Positions 1-12,700 of a DNA stretch of 64,000 nt are shown piece after piece (the first letter of the stretch is position 1; every line of letters starts with the position of its first letter). The notes beneath the pieces are model-generated. The model did not search any database. It had not been told where the DNA came from and saw only the letters and a list, made by a program, of their open reading frames with translations. The DNA is taken from contig NC_031495.1 in the NCBI RefSeq assembly GCF_000237925.1, positions 13,837,749-13,901,748 of the forward strand, in the 5' to 3' direction. Source of the DNA: Schistosoma mansoni. Taxonomy: Eukaryota; Platyhelminthes; Trematoda; Strigeidida; Schistosomatidae. A program made the position numbers and the translations under genes.

Positions 1-1342
1 TAGTCTAAGAGAATTCTTAGTATTTTGTCTAATATGTTGGTACACATTAGCTAATAGCTACAAAGTCAACAAATATACTTCATGCATTAAGGTGTAAATT
101 TTGTTATGATTACTCTTATATGTCATCTTCAGTAGAACATGTAGATTATTCAAGATGTTTTACAAATTTTTGGCTTTCTAACTAGAAACCGATTTTGAAT
201 AATGGTGATGCCATACATGTTCATAAATCTGCAAGGTATCTGTTTCTCAAAGTTTAATAGGTATTCTATATCTAGCATTCTTTTTCTTTCCTTTGGTGAG
301 TGAATACTGCACATGAATGCTTAATATTCACTCAGGATTTCATTTCAAGCTCCAAGTTCATAATTTTTGCTTTTTTTTATACTCAACAAGTTAGAATGAT
401 CTACAGTAGTATATATATAATGCTCTTATATGTAGCACTGAGATATTAAATGAATGGTGAGATGCTAAAAAAATGCCATATATTGCACTTTTATTGAACA
501 TCACAAAAGGATGGTTATCTTCATGTGAATAATGTAGTTTGTTAATTAAGTGCAATCAATTGAAGAATATCATTAAAAGAAACTAGAAATTCATTCGTAT
601 TTCGGAAGACTTCACTTGGGACAACTGATATTAATCTTTGAAGATATAGAATCATTACCCGATTAGTATTATTTTATTGTTCTATATTACATACATACAT
701 ATTAGTGTAAAGCTATGACAAAATTAACTGAAAAGAAACTTCTACCTTTTTATTTGCCCTGTTTACCAAATGTTTAAATGAAACTTTTCACTATACAAAG
801 GGCATAAGAAATCAACTAGAAACCATCTATACATAGATGGTTTAACTGATTATTGATATCAGTTCTGCATATAGATTTTTTTTTCTAAATTGGTTATTTT
901 AATAACCTGACCTTAAAATTCAAAATTAGTTGAGTAGGTTTCTAGATTTACTGATTAATTATTTATTTAGTTATTAAGCTTTTGAAACTATGAAGGATAA
1001 AACACAACTATTACTATGATTATGAATTGTAGACTCTTTTTGTTTCTGTGTGATAAACGCTTTACGCTGTGCAGTTTAAGGGAACAAAGTAACATTCAAA
1101 CTAAATTGAAATGAGAACATTTATAATAATTAAGAGTTTAAATGGTTGAAGTAAATCATCCATGATACATTGTAAAGTCAGTTTTAAATTAGCGTAAAAA
1201 GAATTCCAGTGTTTATACAATGTTGATTTGAATAATCAGCTTTGAATAATGAAAAGGAAAAAAATTTAAACAATTTATTTATTTTACTTAGTATGGTATG
1301 GGTTGTATGCTGGAAACTGGAGCTTTAAAATATAGAAACAAC
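1..1342. other. No recognised gene or repeat
   Basis: AT-rich sequence without a convincing exon. It lies upstream of the first visible ankyrin exon and may be intron or 5' flank of that gene. Confidence 0.4.
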
Positions 1343-1588
1343 TATCTAACACATAGGTATCACTACCAAGTTTTGATTTGATAATTTTGAATAAATTGAG
1401 CATTGGGTAGATTGTTATAAATAAATTAATATATTTGTAAGGTCTCATTGAATAGAAAAATTAGATTTCCTGACGTTTCGTGACTCTTTGAAGAAGTGGC
1501 TTACACTGGGGCACGAAACGTCAGAAAATCTAATTTTTCTACTAATTTGGACATTACAAATATATTAATTTATTTATCTAACACATAG
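1343..1588 (+). repeat. Fold-back retroposon A with 14-bp target duplication
   Basis: The direct repeat TATCTAACACATAG at 1343-1356 and 1575-1588 bounds a 218-bp insert. The insert begins with about 60 bp of unique sequence. It then has two inverted arms (1417 to about 1492 and 1511-1577) that pair almost throughout and meet at the motif GACGTTTCGTG / CACGAAACGTC around a short loop. The duplication length fits LINE-mediated insertion more than a cut-and-paste transposon. No coding capacity. It shares its plan with the element at 5505-5811. Confidence 0.7.
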
Positions 1589-1756
1589 ATCATTTTAGTA
1601 TAGTTAACCAGAACTGTTAAATGCAAAAAATATCCCCGTTAATGTTAATATTTTGTTCAAAATTACAATTCCACATTACTGGATACTTTGTTTTTTCCAA
1701 CTTTACCTTTTCAAGTACTGAATAGATTTGAAATATTTAACATTTCACTAACATAA

Positions 1757-2336
1757 GCATCGTTGATAAACAAGGAGGATCGGATGCAGATGTAAAGGCG
1801 AGGATTGGCAAAGCAAGGGCAGCATTTCTACAATTGATGAACATATGGAACTCAAAACAACTGTCAACTAACTTCAAAGTGAGAATCTTCAATACGAACG
1901 TCAAGATAGTCCTACTGTACGGAGCTGAAACGTGGAGAACTACTACATACATCGTCAAGAAGGTACAAGTATTTATAAACAGTTGTTTACGCAAAATAAT
2001 CAACATTCACTGGCCGGATACTATCAGCAACAGCGTTTTATGGGAGAGGACAAACCGGCTTCCAACTGAAGAGGAGATTAGGAAAAGAAGTTGGAAGTGG
2101 ATAGGACATACATTGAGAAAATCATCAAACTGTATCACGAGGCAATCCCTACCTTGAAATCCAAAAGCGAAGTGGAAAAAGGAAGGCCAGAGAACACATC
2201 ACGCCGGGAAATAGAAGCAGATATGAAAAGGATGAATGTTAACTGGAAAGAACTGGAAAGGAAGGCTCTGGACAGAGTTGGATGGAGAATGCTGGTGAGC
2301 GGCCTATGCTCCTCCACGAGGGGTAACAGGCGTAAG
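1757..2336 (+). mobile_element. 5'-truncated RTE-clade LINE (family B), 3' end of RT ORF
   Basis: Translation gives the last about 190 residues of an RTE-type reverse transcriptase ORF ([45 protein letters not shown]) in two overlapping frames, so the coding part is disrupted. It ends just after the ORF with a GTAA-type tail. The 8-bp repeat TAACATAA at 1749-1756 and 2337-2344 is the likely target duplication. A nearly identical copy lies inverted at 5931-6476. It sits 138 bp upstream of the first visible ankyrin exon. Confidence 0.8.
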
Positions 2337-2474
2337 TAACATAATCATTCAGTCTTTTCAGTTTGAATTATGTTCTAACAGGTTAGTTTAGTATACTATT
2401 TGTCCTTAGTAGGCTTCATGAGTATGTATAAATTTCATTTTGTTTAAAAACATGTTTGTTCTAAATAATTTTAG

Positions 2475-5400
2475 GTTAAACAACTCTTGAATACAGATAT
2501 GGTAAATATTATCCAAAGAAATCCTCAGAATAATTGGACAAGTCTTCATTTGGCTTGTTATTTGGGACTGGCAACAATAGTTAAATCGCTTTTAAATTGT
2601 AACACATCCAATAAATTCATACGAATAAATGAACTGTATCAGTTAATATGTATGCAAACAGCTGAAACTGAATCAACCAGTCAGGGCACAGCTTTACATT
2701 TGGCGGTTTATTCCAAAAATATAGAAACAGTAAACCAACTATTACATGACGTTGATCTAATAAGTAAATGCTATGAAAGTCAATGCATTGAAAATGGGAA
2801 GCAACCTAAAGAAGCGATGAATTCTAAGGGGAAGTTATTCGACGAATTCTGTGTACTGACAGATAAAAATGGAAATACGGCACTACATTGTGCAGTAATG
2901 GATAAACTGTATGTTCATTAACTTACCATTTTTTAGTTTGGAATTTTTAGTGTTTAATTTATGAAACAATCACCGAGGCACGATTGGAAAACGAAGTGCT
3001 GCTTGAACATTTTTAATCCGGATTTGTGATTGATATACTGTTTTGAAGCTACTTTACATAGTAAACACAAATATTATGGAATGAAGCCAGTTTTAGGTAG
3101 CAACATGAATATAATCACTTAAATGATAAAGCAGATTCGGTCAGTTATGAGAAATCTGGAATTTTTACTATCTTTTAGGTAGAATCAGAGATTGTGTTTA
3201 ATAAGTTATTAAAATACTTATCATAGTTAAACACAGTTTAAGAGAAGTGAGAGATGATTGCGTAGCTTATTGTGATTTATAATTGTCAAGTAATGCATAC
3301 CTCTAAAATACACTATTGTGTGATAGACTTTCTTAGATTTCGGGCTGGAAAATATCATCATTTTTCTTAACGTGCTGAATTATCAAGTCAGAATAATCTT
3401 ATGATTACGGTTTTCAGTAATAATAGGTAATTTAGGGAATCTTATGAACTTAAGGAAAACTTATATTAACATTTAAAATAAGTCGAAGGAATATTAAAAT
3501 CTAGAAAATCAGTAGTGGTTCGTTGTACCATTCTGGAGTATCAATATATCGAATATATTTAAATATATTTTAAGTATACTCTAAGACATTTTTACAAGTT
3601 TTCCATCTATTTGCAGTGTATATTGCCTGGTAAAGATCTGATATGATAACATATGAGACGGTCTACGATATTTGTATTGAAACAAAGCTCTACACTAATC
3701 TATTGGGGATTAGTAGACAACACTATGTTAAATAATTCTTAGTGCTGGCTGAATTTTATCATTATTATAAAGGGTTTATGAAGAATGTGGATTTTTTAGA
3801 TTTTGTCATCAGGTGACCTTAGTTAAACAACCACTGAAAACCTTGAGACTCTGAACGGTCATTTCATCCTAGTATGAGACTCCTCAGCAGTACACGTCTA
3901 CAACTCCAGCTGTGGTTGAACCATGAACTTGTAGGACACGCATCAAAAGCTGAACTTTTAGACTAGTAGTTCGCAATTCAGTTTAAATGTCAATAAACTG
4001 ACTGTTTTATGTTTTGCAAGTTTAAATAATTATTTGACTAATTTAAACTTCTCATGTAACCTAACTAATTAATTTCAATCAGAAATATTTGACCTGACTA
4101 ATTAAAAAAAAGTTAACCTACTTTTATTTTTTCAGTTACGATATAGTGAACACAATCTGTAAATATCATAACAAATCAATTCGTTTACCCAATAAACATG
4201 GATATACATGTATTTATTTAGCTAAAAATGTATTAAAAGATGTAAAAATGGTATCATTATTAGTTAAATATTCAACTTCATCAATAACTTCAGGTAATCC
4301 TGGACACCATTCATTCAAACAAAATAATTCAATTAAAAGTGCAAGAGTTTCATGTATGAATCAGTTAAATAAAAAGGATAATAAGAAATCACATTCTAAT
4401 CTTATTAAAAAATCAGAAAATAATGGTAATTATAAGAAATTGAAGAAGTTTAAATATCCATTGAATCATTTAACAATTGATCAATTAAACAAGAATTTGA
4501 ATTCTAAGTATATAATTACTACTAATAATAATAAGAAGAAATGGTATGCCTATTCATATGAAGATGAAGAGAATCATTCTGTTCGTACATTATCTACAAA
4601 AATTTCATATTTATCAATGCAACAAAAAAGTAAAAAGTCATATAGACCATTTAGTGGATTATCTGGTAATCGTGTAGATTTGAATGAACGTGAATTCAAT
4701 AGAAATTCTCGTCAAAATATTGAACAAAGTCATATTGAGAATATCTATTGTGGACAAAATAGAAATAACTCAATACAATATAGTAAGTGATATTAACTTT
4801 AATTAATCAGCTATTACATATAACGTTCTATAGTGGCTAGCAGTGGAATCCAGGACGCGCGTTTCGTCCTATTTGGGACTCGTCAGCTGGATGTACTTGC
4901 ATCTCAGAGTTGATGTTCACTCTGGGACCCGAACCCAGTACCTTTCACTTCAAACGCTATCGCGTTATCCACTCAGCTACTGAGTTTTGATAGCCACTTG
5001 CTTGTGCAATCGGGTGACGTTTAAATTAACTTGGTATTGTTTGTTTGAATCTTCCTATTGATTCTACTGCTAGCCACCATCTATCTTTGCTTATAATGCT
5101 TGTGAATTCAAGCAATATCGAGGCAATACGCACAGTATGCACATATGCCAATTAGAGACCGACCAGTTGCAGTCCTAAACATCAATGGGAAGATTCAAAC
5201 AAACAATACTAAGTGAATAACGTTCTATAGTTTCCTAAGTTTAGTTAATTTGTTCGCTATTTATTTAAGTAAACACAGAGTTTAGTAACATCAGTCTTAT
5301 ACAAAGTAGTCCACCATTTTATAAAGGTATTCTGTTTTGATAAACTCCTTTCTCCCTATTCTATATAGATTTTGGTTTTACTTAAGAAAACTTTATTCAT

Positions 5401-6691
5401 CGAACGTTTTTAACAATAATCATGCATATTCATTCATTTAGAGTTTAAAGTTATGAAATGATGAATATTATCTATAGAATTTATAAAAGAATGCTTTAGA
5501 TAATGATGTATCTTTTCGTAAAATCTCAGCGAATGAATTTGAAGTAAATCCAACGTTTCGCCTGACAATCTGGTCCGAGCTTTTTCAAGGAAATATATAT
5601 TCTGCAATCACATCAAATTATCGAAGAAAATGTATTTCCTTGAAAATGCTTGGACCAGATTACTAGACGAAACGTTTGATTTACTTTAAATTCATTCGCT
5701 GAGATTTTACAAATATATTATTCCCATTTAATGTCTTACATCAACTCGTTGCCCAAATAATGTGAAACTATTCGCTCTAATTTAGACGAAAGTTCTTAGA
5801 TGTATCTTTTCTTTTGGAATATTTAGTGGTAGACATTTTATTGTCAGCTTTGACAAAATGGTAATGAAAAAAAATATTTTTAATAACAATTTAGTAAGTA
5901 GACAAAAGTATATATCCAAGTGACTTGGAACTTACTTACTTACGCCCGTTACCCCTCGTGGAGGAGCATAGGCCGCTCACCAGCATTCTCCATCCAACTC
6001 TGTCCAGAGCCTTCCTTTCCAGTTCTTTCCAGTTAACATTCATCCTTTTCATATCTGCTTCTATTTCCCGGCGTGATGTGTTCTCTGGCCTTCCTTTTTC
6101 CACTTCGCTTTTGGATTTCAAGGTAGGGATTGCCTCGTGATACAGTTTGATGATTTTCTCAATGTATGTCCTATCCACTTCCAACTTCTTTTCCTAATCT
6201 CCTCTTCAGTTGGAAGCCGGTTTGTCCTCTCCCATAAAACGCTGTTGCTGATAGTATCCGGCCAGTGAATGTTGATTATTTTGCGTAAACAACTGTTTAT
6301 AAATACTTGTACCTTCTTGACGATGTATGTAGTAGTTCTCCACGTTTCAGCTCCGTACAGTAGGACTATCTTGACGTTCGTATTGAAGATTCTCACTTTG
6401 AAGTTAGTTGACAGTTGTTTTGAGTTCCATATGTTCATCAATTGTAGAAATGCTGCCCTTGCTTTGCCAATCCTCGAAGTGACTTGGAAACCAGTTATTT
6501 TACTTGTTAGTAACTTTATAGTCATATGGTTATTTGTTCATTCCTAATTTAAATATTAAACTCTATGAAAATATATCGATTAGTTAATGATTTAAATTGT
6601 ATACAATAAGTAAAACTTTGACAATGGAATGTAAAAGCACGATATTGATTATTGAGTAATTACCTAAATTTAATGGAAGGACATTGAAAAC

Positions 6692-6738
<47 letters not shown>

Positions 6739-9700
6739 CTTTTTCGTTGATTGTATCAAAGTTCATACCTAATAGAATCAATCAACTGTTTGTTATATAG
6801 ATTGATTTTCAGGAAAAAATGATTGATTTATCAATTATCTAAAATTTATAAACAATAGATCAATTAAAGTGTTTATATTCAATAGTTGTTTTTCATATTG
6901 ATAAAGAAATATTTTTTTATTTTGATGGAGTTTTGTTCTCTGAGTTAGATGGTTTAGTCGTGGAGCTTTCATTGTTCTTATGAACGACGTTATCAGCACT
7001 GTTTTCAGTTACTAAAATCAAGAATCTATAATATACCAACAAAAGTTCAGACTGTCATTGGTAAACAAATAGTTCATACCTAATAGCACTAGGTTTAATT
7101 TTACTAGCCGTCACAGAGGCAGATTTCTGCAGTATCTCAAAATAGGCTTAAGAAATTTTCCAGTGTTTTCCACTTCCCAATAGCTCGTCAACCGAATTCA
7201 CTTTATAATAAAAAATGTTTTTAAATTGGTAGATCTTCATAAACCCCTCAGTTCAGTCATTATGTGAGATGACTGAAGTTAGTAGCTATGACTGAAAGAA
7301 TTTTCAAGGAAATGCAGAAAAATATTTTGATTTAAAATTTTTGGGCTAACTGATGTTTATTTGTCAGTTTAGGAATGTGGAGATAGTTGAATGTCATTGG
7401 AATCTCCACAACCTTATACTAACAATTATCGCGTGCTCGCTAGTGACTAACTCTGAGAGTTTTCCGGGTTTCTAGATAAAAGCCGTGACCAGAGGAGATA
7501 AATTGTGTCGGGTATGAGTAAGGTACCCATCAAAGACAATAGGAGATAATCGCGCTATTGTGGACTGACTGAAGTTTAATGAATCGGCTTCCGAGAACTA
7601 AAGCGGAGCTTCCAGAAGCCCTAAAGGAGCAGAAGAGTTTCCATCCAATCGAAACATGATGGAACTCTCTAGAATATCAACGTGGCATGCTACTATTGGG
7701 CAGTAGCATAATATGCCTCTTTGCGCATTGACCGAATCATAATGTTGATTTAACAAATGCTAATATCTATAAATACCCGTGATTTTCTGTACATTACGAT
7801 TCTTACCAACTAAAAACTTCTCCAGCTTTTCTTATATCTTCTGACTTGCGACCGTTTAACGTTCGAGTGTCGTAGTCGTAACTGTATTCTGCGTTATTCA
7901 AGTAGCGAACCTAACAGTTAGATTTGTGCGGCACTGTATCCCAACTCAATGGTCTTGGCATTAAACGTTCGCTCACGTAACCGAAGGTTCTGGCTTCGAC
8001 TTCCGCATGCAGGGTCGTGGATGTGCACTACTGAGGAGTCCCACACTAGAAAGAAACCGCTGTCCAGTGCTTCCAGATTTTCAATAGTGGTCTAAATTAG
8101 ATCGGTTCATGATTCCGATGATGTTTATTCATTGAGATTTACATATCATATACGTATTGATTGTACATTGGGTTACTCCTAACACTAAACTCATATCATA
8201 TTGACAGTACAGAAAAAAATATTTATTAGAAATACTAAAGTAAGATGAACTAACCATGCAGGTACTTTTACAGTGTCTTTGGAAGTAGAACACAGAAACA
8301 AATTGCCAAGAGAGTGGTTCATCAAAACTTAGGCCGGGAGTAAAAATAATAGATACCTGACGAGAGGAAATTTAGTGAAGAGTAATGAACATTTAAGATT
8401 AATAAAAAGAAATGACAAAGTGGTAAGAGATATAATCGGTGTTTTAGAAATTTAATCATCCCCAAATAATCCTCTATCTCAAGTGACTATCAATGATACT
8501 TTACAATGACATATTAATTAGCTTTGATTAGTTAGTTGACTGAGTAAAATCTGATTCTGGACTTAATAATACTTAATAGGTTTAAGCTATACGAAGTGAA
8601 GTAACCGTGGAAATAGTTCATATTTTTTAGACCGGACAATATGATTTAATCTTTTAATAAAACACAATTATTTTATCACCTTTAGTAAGCGATTGGTTAT
8701 ATTAGTAGAGAGTTTACTAGAAAAACCCTTGCTTTATTGCTTCCACAAGCTATTAAGTTTGAATTGGTCGTAAATCCGAAGCCAGTCGATTTTGACAATT
8801 TGTTACATATATTTTCAAATGCTGTCATTGTTTGTGTATAAATACAAACTTTTGATTCATGGTGAATTTATACGGTGTATCTTATAAATCTGATTAAATT
8901 CCCTTCTCATACTTTTTACAACCAGACGGCTCAAATGAACCATGTCTTGCTACTTGTAAAAATGATATTCCTTTCGCTACTACACTACAAAATAACCTGA
9001 TATTACAGCCTGAAAATATTGATCAACTGGCTCATCAAAAGAAAAAAGAGTCTGAAGACAAAAATGTAAGTTCTAGGATAGTCATTATTTTTTCAGTTTT
9101 ATAGACTCCAAACAAATCAACACATTTCATGAACAGTGCTGCACTGCAGTTACGGTACTCACTCGATAATAACTAACTCATTCATGTCCTTTAAATAAGT
9201 TAGTAGCTACATAAACTCAATAGACAACATTCTGGGAGCTTGAAGTGAAAACAATGAGCTCAAATCTCAATATGGATGCATCAACACAGGGATGAACGCT
9301 TATCTAGCTGACAAGTCACAAATAGAACAGAACACACACCAAATATATTATTCAGTGTTTTAGTTTACAGTGGCCTCTCGACGAGTGTTTTTTCTTACTA
9401 TCGTAAAAACTGTAGGCAAATCAATAATTATGTAGTCGATCAGTTATTCAGAGACCTCAGTTTCTGTCCGGGCAAAACTGAAGTTATAAGGTATTTTTCC
9501 AAATTATTAGGTACAAAATTAATCCGTCATGGTCACTCCAGACAGCCTAACGAGTTCTACGTTAATTGATACAATGAATAGATTATGTAATGAAATATTA
9601 TGATTAATTTTTAAAATGCTGGGACCCTATTTTTCAGTTCACAATTATACCAAAATGATCATGCAACTGAAACACTTGGTTTCCCTACCACAACACTTTG

Positions 9701-12700
9701 ATTTGAAAATGAGATCAACCCCAGAGCTATGAGATTTGTAGTTCACTGAGATCTGTACACAGTCTTATAGATAATTTCACAACCTCACAGTATTACGAAG
9801 GAACTTGTTGGGACTCATATATGACAGGTTGTAAAATTCAAAAATTTTAAAAGTAAAGGCAGTTCCTAAAGCTGATTAACACTCATTTACAGCTAATAGT
9901 TGGATCAACTTTCAATTTTTTTAGATTTGTCAATTAATTATTAATAACAATGATAATATAACCGATAAAATGGAAACGGATGCACTTACTACTACTGTTA
10001 CTACTAATACTACTACTACCACTACTACTAATACTATCAATAATAATAATAATAATAATAATAATGACGAAGATGATTCTGAAGATTATTACAAGATGAA
10101 CAGTACAAGAAAAGGCATTTGTTTAATCATTAATAACATGATGTTTTGGCACTCAGATTTCCAGGTAAGTTGTGATTAAAACCATTTATAATTAATGTTA
10201 TGAATAAAATATAACTGTTTAAATACATGATTTAATATAGCTTTTAAGATAGAATCTCTTTATTAAATCAAAAATTATAGAATGAATCCATGAAAGTAGA
10301 AAATGGGCTATAGAGATATGTAATTCATTTGTATTGGTTGTTTAAAGCTTTCCATTGATGTTCAGGACTGCAAATCGTCAGTCTTCGCAGATTGCTTCAC
10401 TCACACCACACTTCTTGGTGCCAGTGACTCGGATCAGTTGAAAGAGCTTCCGGCAGTTACCGGAAGCAGCTACTGTTTCCAGCTCATTAGCAGGCTCCGA
10501 ATATCAGGCTTCTCAATCCGTACGCAAGCTCTCCACAATTTCATTACGCAATTATTTTCCTTTATAGTCAAACTCACGGTCACCTAGAGTAGACCGACGT
10601 TCTTCGACCAGTCGTAAGGAGCCTGGAGAAACTAAGTGCTTATAAGCGGGACGTTTCGTGAAGCTGTAAACGACTTTAAGCGCCATTTTTATGGAATCAT
10701 TCAATTGCAGCCGATACTCATTTAAACTTTTCGGTGGGCTATAGCTAGCCTTGAACCCAGTTCGGTTTGACATTTAGTTGCAACAAAAGCTGCAACCAAT
10801 TTACTGACATCGATCAATTTAGGACGATAAATTTGTTGGCTAGCGAAACGTAAGATAAGATTAGCACGAACAAGGGCATGATCAAAGTTCAGATAATCAC
10901 TCCAAAAGGAGCGGCAATCTTGTACACAATCACACCAACAGTAACTGATGGCTATGTGATCAATCCAGGTCCAAGTTTAAGGTTCATAGGGAGGACGCTA
11001 GGAAGCACACCGGCAATGACTGTATCGGTAGTTAGTGATAGCCACAAACAAGTTGTAGTCTGTGCAAAGTGCAGTAGATGGTCACCGTTATCTGATCTGC
11101 GACCAACAACTGCTCATTGGCCACTCAAACAACTCTCCCCTTTGGTTAGACGTCCGACTTGAGCATTCAAGTCTTCGGCTAGTAACACTATCTGTCGAAC
11201 GCAATTTCTGTAGAAAAACAGTTAACCGGTAGTAAAACTCACCCATGATAACATCCAGGCTGCAACCTGTCGGAGTGTAGGTGGCGACGACGGGAAGACA
11301 TTGTTTTTCACGCCGATTTTCTCACTTTAATTGAGCTTTCTAGCCTATCAGCGCAAAACTGACTGTTAATGGGGATCCAGTCAATCAGTGCTACCTAAAC
11401 CCTAGCGCCTAGTGCAAAACGAACGCCGGCAAAACCAGTAGAAAATGCTTCAGGATCCCCGGATAAACGCACGTGGAACAAGCTTTTCGAAGCGACAGAT
11501 GGAGAACGAATCTGTAATGCCTCACTAGTCTTGAATACGAGTTTTAATAGACTACAGACATCAATTTTGAAATTTTCTAAAGACATAACTAACCTTATCT
11601 GTTGTCCGATCTGTTTTGATGTGCGGAGGTTGAAGGTCATTTTGAATAGTATACGTGGTTTCAGAAAGACTTGAAGTATTCGTAGTGGATGGTATCATTC
11701 AACTTTCGACCAGTTACTGATTTGACGTCGTTTAGACAGCATATGGTTTCCACCATAGGTGAGCTGCTGCAGAAGCTGAAAAATAAAAGAGTACACAAAA
11801 TGAGGAGAAAAGGAAGTAGATAGTTGGCGTAGTATAAAAGAAACAAAAACAAAAGTTATCAGTTATGAGTGAGATTTGCCTGAATGAGCATTAAAGCAAG
11901 AGTAATTTCTCCAACATTTGGTTTGTATGAGGTCCAGAATACTGCCCTGGTTCCCAAACCGAATCAGGTGATTTTCTTAGGGGACCCCTCGCCGAGTTGT
12001 TGGCCTAAAGGTCTAATCCACAAGGCTTTGGAACAACTTCAGGAGATGCAGTCCCATGGTAGCCCGTGACCAACTACAGGCTCATACGCCATTCGTTCCA
12101 TCAGGATCCTGAAGCCAATGTGCATCATTGGTTTGGAGTCAGAGTTTTTTAAATCCCCTCCGTATCCACCAACCCGGTAAGAGCGTCGGACATTCGCTCT
12201 TCATCCATTCACAATCACTAATAACCAGAAAGCACTGGTCAGCTTTTTCATCCTATCATGTAACTCATTAGCAGTGAAGATAATTAGGCAACGAGCTCCA
12301 AGACTTTCAGGGCTCTCAGTTTGTGAATAGCCTTCAAACCACCGAGTTAGTATCTAATGATGTAGATTTCTAGCTTCAGTCAATTTGTGCGTGACACTAT
12401 GCTATTATCATCCATTACTACTGGGAATATCTATAGTTTATTAAATGCTCCTAACCAGTTCGTATTTATTTATTGAAATAAAAAGTAGATAAATAAGTTA
12501 CCTTACTGAATTTGTGTGATCTGAGAGAAATTATCCATAAAAGACAGCAACCGATAAGTCATTGGAATTTATGAAGCACTGAACGTGCTTTCACTATATT
12601 AGGAATTGACTGAGATTGGAAAATATGAATCATTGCTCTTTGACTTCATGATTAGATGGTATCATCTCTAGCAAGTGAACCGGAATTTTCAAATCTCATA

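Noticed and set aside
1757-6476. One RTE insertion later split by an inversion
   Set aside because: Each copy has its own, different target duplication, so they are two insertions.
6584-6781. 65-codon - strand frame
   Set aside because: Its core is an Ile-Tyr run produced by the TA microsatellite.
10878-11162. 94-codon + strand frame
   Set aside because: It lies antisense to a decayed RTE endonuclease and has no domain of its own.
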